Assembly (NCBI RefSeq): GCF_002898515.1
Contig: NZ_PPFX01000002.1
Span: forward strand, 1-64,000
Length of the DNA stretch: 64,000 nt
Origin: Geothermobacter hydrogeniphilus
Lineage (GTDB): Bacteria > Desulfobacterota > Desulfuromonadia > Desulfuromonadales > Geothermobacteraceae
Reading direction: 5' to 3'
Position numbers and translations under genes: made by a program. Below the pieces are notes generated by a model. That model had not been told where the DNA came from and ran no database searches. It worked only from the letters and a program-made list of their open reading frames with translations. Within the stretch, counting starts at the first letter, position 1. The number at the start of each line of letters is the position of its first letter. Shown piece by piece: positions 8,112-16,550 of the stretch.

Positions 8112-9184
8112 GCGTCACCTCCGGCGACCCGGCGGATGCGGTACTGCAGGAAAAAATCAGCGGCCAGCAGAAAGAACAGGATCAACCCCTGGAAGGCATA
8201 GATGAAGGCGATCGGCAGCTGCCAGGTGAGCTGCAGACTGTCGCCGCCGACCAGCAGGATCCCCATCAGGAAGGAGACGACCACCACCCCCAGGGCGCTG
8301 CGTCGCGCCAGCCAGGCGATGATGATGGCGGTGTAACCGTAACCGGGAGAGATGCCGTGAATCAACCGGTGCTGCAGCCCGGCGACTTCACTGAATCCGG
8401 CGAGGGCGGCCAGCGCGCCGCTCAGGAAGAGGACCAGGACGATGGCGGGCCCGGTTTTCATCCCGGCATATTGCGCCGCCTGCGGATTGCTGCCGATGGC
8501 CTTGATCTCGAATCCCCAGACGGTGCGTTCCATCAGCAGGTAGAGCAGCAGGGCGCAGAACAGGGCCAGGAAGAAACCGCTGTGCAGCCGGGTATTGAAG
8601 TAGTCACCGAGACGGGCCGCGTCGGAAAACTGGGCGCTGAGGGGGAAATTGAACCCCTTGGGGTCCTTCCAGGCGCCGAACAGCAGGTAATCGGTCCAGA
8701 GAATGGCGATGTAATTCATCAGCAGGGTGACGATCACCTCGTTGACCTGCCAGCGGACCCGAAGCAGCCCCGCCACCCCGGCCCAGAGACCGCCGCAGAT
8801 AAAGGCCGCGACCAGCATGCAGGTCAGCATCAGCAGATGGTTTTCGATCCCGGAAAAAAGCGCCACCCCACTGGCGGCCATGGCGCCGATATAGATCTGT
8901 CCTTCGGCACCGATATTCCAGATCTGCATGCGGAACGCGAGCGACACCCCCAGGCCGGCGAAAATCAGCGGCGTCGCCTTGACCAGGGTTTCGGAAAGCC
9001 CGTAAATCGAACCTACCGATTCGCGGAAAATTTCCAGGTAGGCGGCGGCCGGATCGACCCCGGCGGCCAGCAGCAGGAAACCGGCGACAAACAGGGCCAC
9101 CAGCACCGAAAGCAACGGGGCCAGAAAACGCAGCAGCGGCGCGTTCAGTTCACGCCGTTCGGTGCGAAAACGCGGCAGGCTCAT
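8108..9184 (-). CDS. ABC permease, BMP/nucleoside-type importer (first permease)
   Basis: The 358-residue polytopic permease resembles YufP/NupP. It has an N-terminal membrane helix (about 24-46), a periplasmic stretch with FRESVGSIYGLSETL, then the LGVSLAFRMQIWNIGAEGQI family signature and about nine further hydrophobic segments. Its start overlaps the stop of the ATPase gene and its stop overlaps the start of the second permease, so the three are tightly coupled. It forms the transport channel with its neighbour in the inner membrane. Confidence 0.88.
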   Translation of the reverse strand: MSLPRFRTERRELNAPLLRFLAPLLSVLVALFVAGFLLLAAGVDPAAAYLEIFRESVGSIYGLSETLVKATPLIFAGLGVSLAFRMQIWNIGAEGQIYIGAMAASGVALFSGIENHLLMLTCMLVAAFICGGLWAGVAGLLRVRWQVNEVIVTLLMNYIAILWTDYLLFGAWKDPKGFNFPLSAQFSDAARLGDYFNTRLHSGFFLALFCALLLYLLMERTVWGFEIKAIGSNPQAAQYAGMKTGPAIVLVLFLSGALAALAGFSEVAGLQHRLIHGISPGYGYTAIIIAWLARRSALGVVVVSFLMGILLVGGDSLQLTWQLPIAFIYAFQGLILFFLLAADFFLQYRIRRVAGGDA

Positions 9185-10689
9185 GCCACCTCCTCGCCGC
9201 TCATCATCAGCCCGATCGCCTCGCGCGTCGTCTGCCGCGGATCGACACAGCCGACCACCCGGCCGCGGAACATGACGGCAATGCGATCGCAGATTTTCAG
9301 CAGTTCGTCCAGATCCTCGGAAATCAGCAGGGTACTCATCCCTCGCGCCGCGCCGTCCGCCATGACCTTGTGAACATACTCGGCACTGCCGATATCAAGT
9401 CCGCGGGTCGGGTAGAGAGCGACCAGCACCGCCGGATCCTCGGAAAGTTCGCGGGCGATGATCACCTTCTGGATATTGCCGCCGGACAGATAGCGCACCG
9501 GAGCCCCGTCCGGACCGGCCTTGATGGCGAACTGCGCGATCTTCTCGCGGGCGTTGCGGCGGATCGCCGCCCGGTCCTGAAAAATCCAGCGCCTGAATCC
9601 GGGCTGCTTGAAGCTCTTCAGAATCAGGTTGTCGTCGACGCTCAGGTCGGGCGCGATGCCGATGCTCTTGCGGTCTTCGGGGATGTGGGCGATGCCGGCG
9701 ATGTACGAACTGCGGGCGCTGCTGTGGGTGATGTCCTCTCCGGCGGCGAAAATCCTCCCGGAGGCCGCTTTCTTCAATCCGGTCAGGACTTCAGCCAGCG
9801 CTTTCTGGCCGTTGCCGGCCACCCCGGCGATCCCGAGGATTTCGCCCTTCTTCAGCTCAAGGCTGCAGCTGTCAAGATCGGCCAGACCACGGTCGTTGCG
9901 GACCGAGAGGTCGCGGATATCGAGTACCACGTCGTCCCCGACCCGGCTTTGTTTCCGCCATTGCGGCACCTGGTCGTCGCCGATCATCAGCCCCGCCAGC
10001 CGGGCCTGGTCAAAATCACCCCGAGCCAGGGTAGTCAGGCTGCGACCCTTCTTCAAGACCGTCACCCGGTCGGAGATCTCCATCACCTCGCGCATCTTGT
10101 GGGAGATGAAGATCACGCTTTTTCCCTGCTCCCGGAGCCGGGTCAGCACCGCGAACAGCCGCTCGCTCTCCTGCGGCGTCAGCACCGCCGTCGGCTCGTC
10201 GAGGATCAGCAGCCGGCAGTCACGCATCAGTAGTTTGATCAGTTCAATCCACTGCTGGGCACCGATGGAAAGCTTCCAGACAGGGCTGTCAAGATCGAGG
10301 TCGAGGTCAAATTCATCGATCACCTGCTGGATACGATCCCGGAGCCGGCGCCGGGAGAAAAACCCCGGCACCCCGTCAAGAGCCAGGAGGATATTCTCGA
10401 ACACGCTGTGGGCCGGAACCAGCATGAAATGCTGGTGAACCATGCCGATACCGCAGGCCAGCGAAGCGCGCGGACGGGCAAAGCGCACCTCGCGACCAGC
10501 ATACAGTATCCGCCCGCGATCGGGCCGATAAAGCCCGGTGAGAATGTTCATCAGGGTACTCTTGCCGGCGCCGTTCTCTCCCAGCAGGGTATGGATTTCC
10601 CCCGGCGCGACCGAAAAGGAGACGCTGTCGAGCGCCACCACCCCGGGGAAGGTTTTGCGGATATGTTCGATCTGCAGCAGGTCGGGCAT
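9181..10689 (-). CDS. ABC ATPase with two nucleotide-binding domains (BMP-type importer)
   Basis: The 502-residue cytoplasmic ATPase resembles YufO/NupO. The first domain has Walker A GENGAGKST (about 40-48), a divergent signature (LSIGAQQ) and Walker B LLILDEPT. The second domain has the degenerate Walker A usual for this class (GVAGNGQKAL), a good LSGGNIQK signature and LVALYPTRGLD in place of a canonical Walker B, so the first site is probably the main catalytic one. The ATG at 10689 opens directly into the domain (MPDLLQIEHIRKTFPG); an upstream in-frame start would add a low-complexity tail. The leader contains a palindromic repeat (10725-10905) between this gene and the BMP lipoprotein. 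Confidence 0.9.
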   Translation of the reverse strand: MPDLLQIEHIRKTFPGVVALDSVSFSVAPGEIHTLLGENGAGKSTLMNILTGLYRPDRGRILYAGREVRFARPRASLACGIGMVHQHFMLVPAHSVFENILLALDGVPGFFSRRRLRDRIQQVIDEFDLDLDLDSPVWKLSIGAQQWIELIKLLMRDCRLLILDEPTAVLTPQESERLFAVLTRLREQGKSVIFISHKMREVMEISDRVTVLKKGRSLTTLARGDFDQARLAGLMIGDDQVPQWRKQSRVGDDVVLDIRDLSVRNDRGLADLDSCSLELKKGEILGIAGVAGNGQKALAEVLTGLKKAASGRIFAAGEDITHSSARSSYIAGIAHIPEDRKSIGIAPDLSVDDNLILKSFKQPGFRRWIFQDRAAIRRNAREKIAQFAIKAGPDGAPVRYLSGGNIQKVIIARELSEDPAVLVALYPTRGLDIGSAEYVHKVMADGAARGMSTLLISEDLDELLKICDRIAVMFRGRVVGCVDPRQTTREAIGLMMSGEEVA

Positions 10690-10724
10690 GTTTACCGTAA
10701 TGAATGACAGGGGAACCCCCCGGG

Positions 10725-10905
10725 CCGCCAAGACGCCAGGATCGCCAAGCAAATCTTTTTCAACGGAGAGTCGCAGAGAGGGAGAGAACGCAGAGAAAAC
10801 ACAAGGCTTTTTTTGGTTTTAACCCCAAAAGGTTTTCTCTCCATCTCAGCCCCTCTCCGCCTCTGCGTTAATAAGTTTTTTGACCTTCTTGGCACACTTG
10901 GCGGC
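10725..10905. repeat. Dispersed inverted repeat, family A, copy 1
   Basis: About 180 bases with near-complementary ends (GCCGCCAAGACGCCAGG ... CACTTGGCGGC) and internal arms (CAACGGAGAG, CTCTCCGCCTCTGCGTTA). The same architecture recurs at 29336-29510 and 30773-30944. It lies within the presumed importer operon. Confidence 0.8.
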
Positions 10906-10921
10906 AAAAATGCCCGGCAGG

Positions 10922-12046
10922 TTATTTCGGGATCGCTCCCTGAACCCCGGCGACGAAATAATTCATCCCCAGCAGATCAGCGTCGGCGATGACGGCCCCC
11001 GCCGCCACCACCTCCTTGCCGTCCTGGCCGCTGATCGGCCCGGCAAATGGTTTCAGGGTACCGGCAACGATCGCGGCGGTCTTCTCCTTGACCAGGGCCT
11101 TGACGTCGGCCGGAACCTTGTCACTCAGCGGCGCCAGGCGCACCAGGTCCTTGTCCATCCCCCACCAGATCTGCCGCGATTTCCAGGTGCCGTCCTTCAC
11201 CTCAGCGGCAACCTTGGTGTAAAGCGCTCCCCAGTTCCAGACCGGAGCGGTCAGGAAAGAGTTCGGGGCGAACTTGCGCATGTCGGAGTTGTAGCCGATG
11301 ACATAGGCGCCGCGAGCCTCGGCGGCCTGCAGGGTGGCCGGAGCGTCCTGGTGCATGGTCAGCACGTCGGCGCCGACATCGAGCAGGCTGTCGGCGGCAT
11401 CCCGCTCGACACCGGGATCAAACCAGGTCTGGGTCCAGACCACTTTAACCACGGCCTTGGGATTGACACTGCGCACGCCAAGGGCGAAGGCGTTGATGCC
11501 GCGGATTACCTCGGGAATCGGGAAGGCACCAACATAACCGATAATGTTTGATTTGGTCATCTTGCCGGCAATGATGCCGGAGAGATAGCGCGGCTGATAC
11601 ATGCGGCCGAAATAGGTGCCGACATTGTCAGCGGTCTTGTAACCCGAACAGTGCATGAAAACCGTATCAGGATGCTTCTTCGCCACCTCCAGGGTGGCAT
11701 CCATAAAACCGAAACTGGTGGTGAAGACCAGGTTGCAGCCCTTGTTCACCAGACCGGTAATGGCGCGCGTGGCCTCGGCCCCTTCATGGACCGATTCGAG
11801 GAAGATCGAAGGTTTGACGAATGGAAGCTTCTCCATCGCCTGACGGCCCTGGTCATGGGCATAGGTCCAGCCGCCGTCACCCACCGGGCCGACATAGACA
11901 AAACCGGCCTTGACCTGTTTTTCCGCCGCCTGTGGCGCAGGCTTCTCAGCTGTCTTCGTCGAAACGGCCTCTTCCTGCTTGTTGCAGCCGGTCAGGGCCA
12001 GGGCGAGGAAAACGATAAAGAACGCGAAACGGGTCGTAACTTTCAT
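10922..12046 (-). CDS. BMP-family substrate-binding lipoprotein
   Basis: The 374-residue lipoprotein has lipobox LTGC (Cys21) after a hydrophobic signal. The mature part starts with a low-complexity linker and then the BMP/PnrA fold (KAGFVYVGPVGDGGWTYAHD, with the usual GCNLVFTTSFGFMDA and MHQDAPATLQAAE segments). It is the periplasmic ligand-binding component of the adjacent ABC importer; characterised relatives bind nucleosides, purines or similar small molecules. The ATG at 12046 has AAGGTG upstream and places the signal peptide at the N-terminus, whereas a GTG 42 codons earlier does not. It heads the minus-strand operon. Confidence 0.88.
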   Translation of the reverse strand: MKVTTRFAFFIVFLALALTGCNKQEEAVSTKTAEKPAPQAAEKQVKAGFVYVGPVGDGGWTYAHDQGRQAMEKLPFVKPSIFLESVHEGAEATRAITGLVNKGCNLVFTTSFGFMDATLEVAKKHPDTVFMHCSGYKTADNVGTYFGRMYQPRYLSGIIAGKMTKSNIIGYVGAFPIPEVIRGINAFALGVRSVNPKAVVKVVWTQTWFDPGVERDAADSLLDVGADVLTMHQDAPATLQAAEARGAYVIGYNSDMRKFAPNSFLTAPVWNWGALYTKVAAEVKDGTWKSRQIWWGMDKDLVRLAPLSDKVPADVKALVKEKTAAIVAGTLKPFAGPISGQDGKEVVAAGAVIADADLLGMNYFVAGVQGAIPK

Positions 12047-12240
12047 TCCATGCACCTTTCGTTTGGTGATATTGAATATTGAAGAGACTTTCTTGTAATT
12101 GAGTCGGGCTTCGGTGTCAAGTTTCGTGACCGGCGAAAGTGTCCGGGAGGTGACCCTGGCGGAACAAACCACCGGTTGCTTTTTGCCGCATTTTGGTCAA
12201 GGATTTGCTGGCAACCATAATCCGAACAAACGAGCTGCCG

Positions 12241-12732
12241 ATGAACTTCCGCAATGCCGAACAACATGACTGGCCGACCATCCTCGCGATTTACAACCAG
12301 GCGGTCGAAGAATCCTTCTGTACTGCCGATACCGAACCGGCGACCCTGGACAGTCGACGGGACTGGCTCGAACAGCACAGCGCCGACCGCTACCCGATCC
12401 TGCTCGCTGAAGAGAACGGAACCGTACTCGGCTGGTGCAGCCTCAGCCCCTACCGCCCGGGACGCAGGGCTCTGGCCGGCGTTGCCGAAGTCAGCTACTA
12501 CCTCGACCGGCAGGCACGCGGCCGGGGGCTGGCCGGAAAATTGCTCAAGCAGGCGATCCTCACTGCCCGACAGCAGAATTTCCACACCCTGATCGCCATC
12601 CTGATGGACGTCAACCGGCCGAGCCGCGGGCTGCTGGAGAAATTCCATTTCGAACGTTGGGGACACCTGCCGGACGTGGCCCGTTTTCCCGAGGGATGTT
12701 GCGGTCAATACCTCTATGGCTTGAAAATCTGA
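12241..12732 (+). CDS. GNAT N-acetyltransferase, phosphinothricin-acetyltransferase-like
   Basis: The 163-residue acetyltransferase of the GNAT fold resembles PAT/Bar and YncA-type enzymes. It has the N-terminal MNFRNAEQHDWPTILAIYNQ segment, a central VAEVSYYLDRQARGRGLAGK stretch containing the acetyl-CoA pyrophosphate loop (R/Q-x-x-G-x-G/A) and the C-terminal helix SRGLLEKFHFERWGHLPDV. It transfers acetyl from acetyl-CoA to an amine; relatives act on phosphinothricin, methionine sulfone or related amino acids. The ATG at 12241 is chosen by family fit; a TTG 48 bases upstream is possible. No strong Shine-Dalgarno is visible. Confidence 0.85.
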   Translation: MNFRNAEQHDWPTILAIYNQAVEESFCTADTEPATLDSRRDWLEQHSADRYPILLAEENGTVLGWCSLSPYRPGRRALAGVAEVSYYLDRQARGRGLAGKLLKQAILTARQQNFHTLIAILMDVNRPSRGLLEKFHFERWGHLPDVARFPEGCCGQYLYGLKI

Positions 12733-12802
12733 AATTTCAGTTCCGCCCCCCCAAAGGCCGGAGACCTGCTAAACTTGAAGCGATGATTCCAAGGAGGCCC
12801 GC

Positions 12803-13180
12803 ATGCCCCGCAACCACCGCGGCACCCCGGAACGCCGCAACTCCGGGCGAGACTCCAATCTCCACGTCCTGCGCGCCGCCGGGCTGCTCGGCTGGCTCTG
12901 CCTGCTCGCCGGCCTGCTGGTGCTGGCTGCCGCCAAGCCGGAAACCCAGGGGTATTTCGATCGGGTCAATGACATCCAGCGCCGACTTTACTGGAAACGC
13001 GACCTGCTCCATTATGCTCTCAATCTCTTCATCGCCGGCTTCGGCTTCAGCATCGCCGGGCTGATCTTCAATGCCACCCGCCTGAAACGCCAGGGGGATT
13101 TCATCTACATCTCCATCATCCTGCTCGGCATCGCCAGCCTGGCAGCCATCGTCGGCTACCTGCTCGCCTTTACCGGCTGA
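12803..13180 (+). CDS. Small three-helix membrane protein of unknown function
   Basis: This 125-residue protein has a basic N-terminal tail of 20 residues followed by three hydrophobic segments at about 23-43 (LRAAGLLGWLCLLAGLLVL), 70-88 and 101-122. I do not recognise a named family. AAGGAGG is placed ideally before the ATG. It runs in the same direction as the next small membrane protein and the universal stress protein, possibly as one unit with gaps of 81 and 5 bases. Confidence 0.75.
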   Translation: MPRNHRGTPERRNSGRDSNLHVLRAAGLLGWLCLLAGLLVLAAAKPETQGYFDRVNDIQRRLYWKRDLLHYALNLFIAGFGFSIAGLIFNATRLKRQGDFIYISIILLGIASLAAIVGYLLAFTG

Positions 13181-13261
13181 TTCTGTTACCATTCAAAAAT
13201 AATTAAATTCTTTTATCCGCGGGGCAGACACATCCTGTCCCGACCTCTGCAGGCGCACCCG

Positions 13262-13510
13262 ATGAATTCATCCGCACTGACCGAACAATTCACCCTGTTC
13301 TGGCAAAACAATCCCTACGTGATCTACGCCGCCGCGACGGGTCTGCTGTTGTTGGCGATCTTCAAGCGCAAAACCTTTTTCCGGCTGCTGGCCTTCCTGC
13401 TCTTCATCGGCGGTGTCTACCTGGTCGTCAGTCAATTGGGAAAAAGCCTGGACACCGGCATCAGGAACACCGAAACAATGGCCACCAAAACCCAGAAAGC
13501 ACTGGAGTAA
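13262..13510 (+). CDS. 82-residue membrane protein of unknown function
   Basis: The short protein has two adjacent hydrophobic segments at about 18-34 (PYVIYAAATGLLLLAIF) and 39-58, then a charged tail ending in KTQKALE. The five-base gap to the next gene (a universal stress protein) suggests translational coupling. No family recognised. Confidence 0.68.
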   Translation: MNSSALTEQFTLFWQNNPYVIYAAATGLLLLAIFKRKTFFRLLAFLLFIGGVYLVVSQLGKSLDTGIRNTETMATKTQKALE

Positions 13511-13515
13511 TCCCG

Positions 13516-14346
13516 ATGAACCGCCCCCTGCTGCACGTTTTCCGCAACACTCCGTTCGGCCGCGAAACCCTGCTGCAATCGGCCTACACCTGCCGCCGCA
13601 TGCAGCGTCCGCTCGACATCTACCTGCCGAAAGACAAAAAATTTCTCTTCTATTTCGATAACGAGGTGGTGCAGGTCGACCTCGACCGTTCCTACCTGCA
13701 CCAGCCGGAAACAGCACAAGAGAATGCCGAAGCGATGCTGCAGCTGGGTCCGACGCTGACAACCCGTTTTTTCCAGGCGGAGAAATATACCGCCACCGGC
13801 CTGCCCGACCTGTCGCCCGGATACGGCATGATGACCTGTCCGCGATCGATGAGTGACCAGACCAGCCGCATCAGTCTCGGCTTCATCGGCTCGAAGGTCA
13901 GGCACATCCTGCAGACCGCTCCCTTTCCGATCCTCATCCCCTCCCCGGTCTACAAACCCTGGACACGCCTGGCGGTTCTCTACGGCGGTTCCGACGCCGC
14001 CGCCGGGGCGCTGCGGCTGGCACTGGAGATTCAGCAACGCTGCAACGTGGAACTGAGAATTTTCAGCCTGGGAGACCAGAAGGAGCTTTCAGCACATCTG
14101 GAACGGCAGGGGCTGGCAAATAAAATTCAGCGGGAGAACTGGCACGTTTTTTCGTCCGGGCGGATCGGCGATCATCTCAACCAGGTTCCACACGACGCGC
14201 TGGTGGTGCTCGGCGCCTACGGTCATGGACCGATCAAGGCCCTGTTCGGCAGCACCATGGAGACGATTCAGGCCGGCCTGCCGAACAACCTGCTGGTGAC
14301 CGGCCCGAAATTCAGTGCGTTGACGACTCAGGAAGCTGCCGACTGA
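13516..14346 (+). CDS. Universal stress protein-like protein with two UspA-related halves
   Basis: The 276-residue protein has an N-terminal half (about 1-145) that looks like a divergent Usp domain. The C-terminal half (about 150-270) is clearer: RLAVLYGGSDAAAGALRLAL and then LVVLGAYGHGPIKALFGSTM, which corresponds to the Usp ATP-binding motif G-x2-G-x9-G-S/T. Tandem Usp proteins are cytoplasmic stress or signalling factors. The gene follows a small membrane protein with a five-base gap. An intrinsic terminator immediately follows the stop. Confidence 0.82.
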   Translation: MNRPLLHVFRNTPFGRETLLQSAYTCRRMQRPLDIYLPKDKKFLFYFDNEVVQVDLDRSYLHQPETAQENAEAMLQLGPTLTTRFFQAEKYTATGLPDLSPGYGMMTCPRSMSDQTSRISLGFIGSKVRHILQTAPFPILIPSPVYKPWTRLAVLYGGSDAAAGALRLALEIQQRCNVELRIFSLGDQKELSAHLERQGLANKIQRENWHVFSSGRIGDHLNQVPHDALVVLGAYGHGPIKALFGSTMETIQAGLPNNLLVTGPKFSALTTQEAAD

Positions 14347-14356
14347 TTCCGTCCGC

Positions 14357-14379
14357 CCGGCTCACTGAGCCGGCTTTTT
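14357..14379 (+). terminator. Intrinsic terminator after the universal stress gene
   Basis: CCGGCTC (14357-14363) pairs with GAGCCGG (14367-14373) around a three-base loop, followed by CTTTTT. It overlaps the 3' end of the convergent small gene. Confidence 0.8.
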
Positions 14380-14703
14380 CTCTCCGTCCGCGGCAGCCTC
14401 AGCGCGATAGGCGAGAAAAGAACCGCAGCGTTTGAGCCGGAACAACCAGACCTTGTCGGCTGGATTCCGCGCGGCTTCGAGTTTCTCCACCAGTAAGTGG
14501 ACGGTCTTGGCCGCCGCCGGCACCTCTTCATCCGGCAGGGCCGCGCAACGGGCGCAGAGCGCCAGGGCGGTCTCAATCTCGGGCGACATCTCAACCGCCG
14601 TCACCTTCGCCGGCAGCAGCAGGACGAGCATCACGCCCCATCCCGAAACCCATAACATCGTTCTCCGAACAACTCTCAACAGATCACTCCCCGATCTCAT
14701 CAT
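14362..14703 (-). CDS. Small exported protein coupled to hexaheme cytochromes
   Basis: This 113-residue protein has an N-terminal hydrophobic signal or anchor (about 18-36, MLWVSGWGVMLVLLLPA). The mature part has three Cys, including a CARCA pair (not a CXXCH heme site) and one in LKRCGSF. Its ATG overlaps the stop codon of the upstream cytochrome (ATGA), so it is translationally coupled. No family recognised. It is probably a periplasmic accessory to the cytochrome pair; that role rests on position only. Confidence 0.65.
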   Translation of the reverse strand: MMRSGSDLLRVVRRTMLWVSGWGVMLVLLLPAKVTAVEMSPEIETALALCARCAALPDEEVPAAAKTVHLLVEKLEAARNPADKVWLFRLKRCGSFLAYRAEAAADGEKKPAQ

Positions 14704-15461
14704 CGTTGTTTGATACCCGGATGACAGAGTTCGCATTCATCCAGCGGAAAAGCTACATCCAGGTGACAGACTCCGCAGAATTTACCCTCCAGGATATAGC
14801 GCATCTCGAAATGCCTGGTGGTCTTTTTCTTGATGTTGAAAATATCCGGATGACAATTGGCGCAGTCCAGCCATGGGACATGGGTGGCATGGTCAAAAAT
14901 CGCCGGAGTGACCATCGACCAGTTGGCAGTCAACTCCAGGCGTTTGCTGAAATCCAGCGGTTTTTCCTCCGGACGATAGATGCTGTACTTCGGCGCGATC
15001 AATCCCTTCTGCAGCGCCCGGGTCCAGTTGATGCCGTTACCGAAACCGGTCGGCGGCAACGTCCGCTGCAGCTTGAGAAAAGACTGCTTGTCGATTTCCG
15101 CCTTGCCGGTGTGGCAACGGGCGCAATTTTCGTCGGTGGGTCCGAAGGCGACTACCCCGTCGTGGCAGGCACCGCAGTACATCCCCTCGCGGTTGGCCTG
15201 CTCGGTGATCTCGGTGCGGTTGACCTTGAAATCGAAACCGAGTTCGAAATGACAGACACGGCAGGTATACCGGGTCCGGTGGGTCCAGTGAGAGAAGAAG
15301 ACCGGCTTCTGCCCGGATCTGGTTGAAACCCGGTCGATCAGCAGATCCCCGTAACGATGCTGGGGCGGGGGAACCGGAAGTTTGAAGATGCTTCCCTCAA
15401 CCAGACCGGCCAGCAGCAGTCCCGCCAGCAGCGCCAGCAACAGCCTCTTGCCGCGCATCAT
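14700..15461 (-). CDS. Periplasmic hexaheme c-type cytochrome (second of tandem pair)
   Basis: The 253-residue multiheme cytochrome has six CXXCH sites (CRVCH, CGACH, CARCH, CANCH, CGVCH, CELCH) arranged as two blocks of three. This is the c7-type (triheme) module used twice. Residues 1-24 form a signal peptide. Distal His candidates include FSHWTH and FDHATH before the first and fourth hemes. The neighbour upstream has the same six-site layout, so the pair arose by duplication. TGATG coupling joins the two genes. The expected role is periplasmic electron transfer during metal or extracellular respiration. I take the ATG at 15461; a TTG one codon earlier also fits. Confidence 0.9.
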   Translation of the reverse strand: MMRGKRLLLALLAGLLLAGLVEGSIFKLPVPPPQHRYGDLLIDRVSTRSGQKPVFFSHWTHRTRYTCRVCHFELGFDFKVNRTEITEQANREGMYCGACHDGVVAFGPTDENCARCHTGKAEIDKQSFLKLQRTLPPTGFGNGINWTRALQKGLIAPKYSIYRPEEKPLDFSKRLELTANWSMVTPAIFDHATHVPWLDCANCHPDIFNIKKKTTRHFEMRYILEGKFCGVCHLDVAFPLDECELCHPGIKQR

Positions 15462-16249
15462 CAAAAGACCGGCCGACTGTGACAGCGCTGACAGTCGATG
15501 TTGGGGAAAGCAACCTTGTCATGGCAGACGCCGCAGAATCGGCCGTCAAAAATATCCTGCATGCTGTAGGGTTTGGCCCCCTTGCGGATCGGGAAAATCT
15601 CCGGATGGCAGGTCTCGCAACCGTTCCAGACGGCATGTTTGCGGTGTGAGAAGATGATATCCGGCATCTTGTCTTCCTTGACCGACAGGTCGATATCTTC
15701 CGGGTCCTTGATTTTGGCGTGGTTAACCGAATAGCCCTCGTGATAATCGACCAGCTTCAGCAAACCCTCTTCTTCGGCCTTGAGCCAGTCGATGCCGTTA
15801 CCGAAGCGTTCACGCGGCATGGTACGTCGGAAACTGTTGAAATCGTTTTTGAATTTAACATTCTTACCGACCGAATGACAGCGTTCGCAATTTTCCTGCT
15901 TAACCCCGTCGGTTCCGGTTTCAACGGCCGCGAAGGCCAGTTTGCCGTCATGGCAGGCGCCGCAGTAAAGACCCGCCCGGTTGTCGGCCTCGGTGATCCC
16001 GGTGACGCCGGCCTGCATGGCGAAGCCGAGATCGACATGACAGAGACGACAGGTGAATTTCGACCGGTGCAGCCAGTGTGGAAAGGCCACCGCGGCCTGT
16101 CCCTTGGCAGTCGAACCATTGTCGATTACCACTCGGCCGAACTCGCTCAACTTTGGACGTTTCTTCTTCACCCCGAAGGTTTCCGCACCGGCAACCGAAA
16201 ATCCGGCCGCCACCAGCAACAGCACCACTCCCATGACAAGTTTCTTCAC
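15461..16249 (-). CDS. Periplasmic hexaheme c-type cytochrome (first of tandem pair)
   Basis: The 262-residue cytochrome has a signal peptide (about 1-22) and six CXXCH sites (CRLCH, CGACH, CERCH, CETCH, CGVCH, CQRCH). The sites are split 3+3 by a spacer containing NGIDWLKAEEEGL, which is matched by NGINWTRALQKGL in the downstream paralog. FPHWLH and FSHRKH supply likely distal His ligands. The start is GTG with AAGGGGG upstream. It heads a three-gene minus-strand unit with its paralog and a small exported protein. A MITE-like element lies immediately upstream and may carry or interrupt its promoter region. Confidence 0.9.
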   Translation of the reverse strand: MKKLVMGVVLLLVAAGFSVAGAETFGVKKKRPKLSEFGRVVIDNGSTAKGQAAVAFPHWLHRSKFTCRLCHVDLGFAMQAGVTGITEADNRAGLYCGACHDGKLAFAAVETGTDGVKQENCERCHSVGKNVKFKNDFNSFRRTMPRERFGNGIDWLKAEEEGLLKLVDYHEGYSVNHAKIKDPEDIDLSVKEDKMPDIIFSHRKHAVWNGCETCHPEIFPIRKGAKPYSMQDIFDGRFCGVCHDKVAFPNIDCQRCHSRPVF

Positions 16250-16289
16250 AGCCGCCCCCTTTGCCTGAACCGGTTGATTCAGGCGTCAT

Positions 16290-16451
16290 CCTGAATCAGT
16301 GAGTTCCTGTTGGATAGAGAGTGCAAGTGCTTGGCCTGAATGAGGTTTCCAAAAATCTGAAGCGCACCCATAGGTTCGCTGGTGATTTTTGGGAAGCTCA
16401 GGCAGAGCAATGACTTGGGCTATCCGCCGACAAGGGACTCACTGATTCAGG
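16290..16451. mobile_element. MITE-like element, copy 1 (162 bp)
   Basis: The element is bounded by perfect 15-base terminal inverted repeats, CCTGAATCAGTGAGT at the left and ACTCACTGATTCAGG at the right. It has no coding capacity. It is the same length as, and nearly identical to, the copy at 25086-25247. The region 16452-16550 that follows is AT-rich with no other feature seen. Confidence 0.88.
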
Positions 16452-16550
16452 GTTATACAGCACTGGATCTGAAACTACGGTAATCAATGAAACAATTAAA
16501 CTCCAATCGTGTTTAATTTTCAATGATATTTCTCTAAAATTTCTAAAAGA

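Noticed and set aside
8069-9373. 434-codon open frame antisense to the ABC permease
   Set aside because: Low-complexity Gln/Gly/His/Asp-rich translation typical of the opposite strand of a hydrophobic protein.
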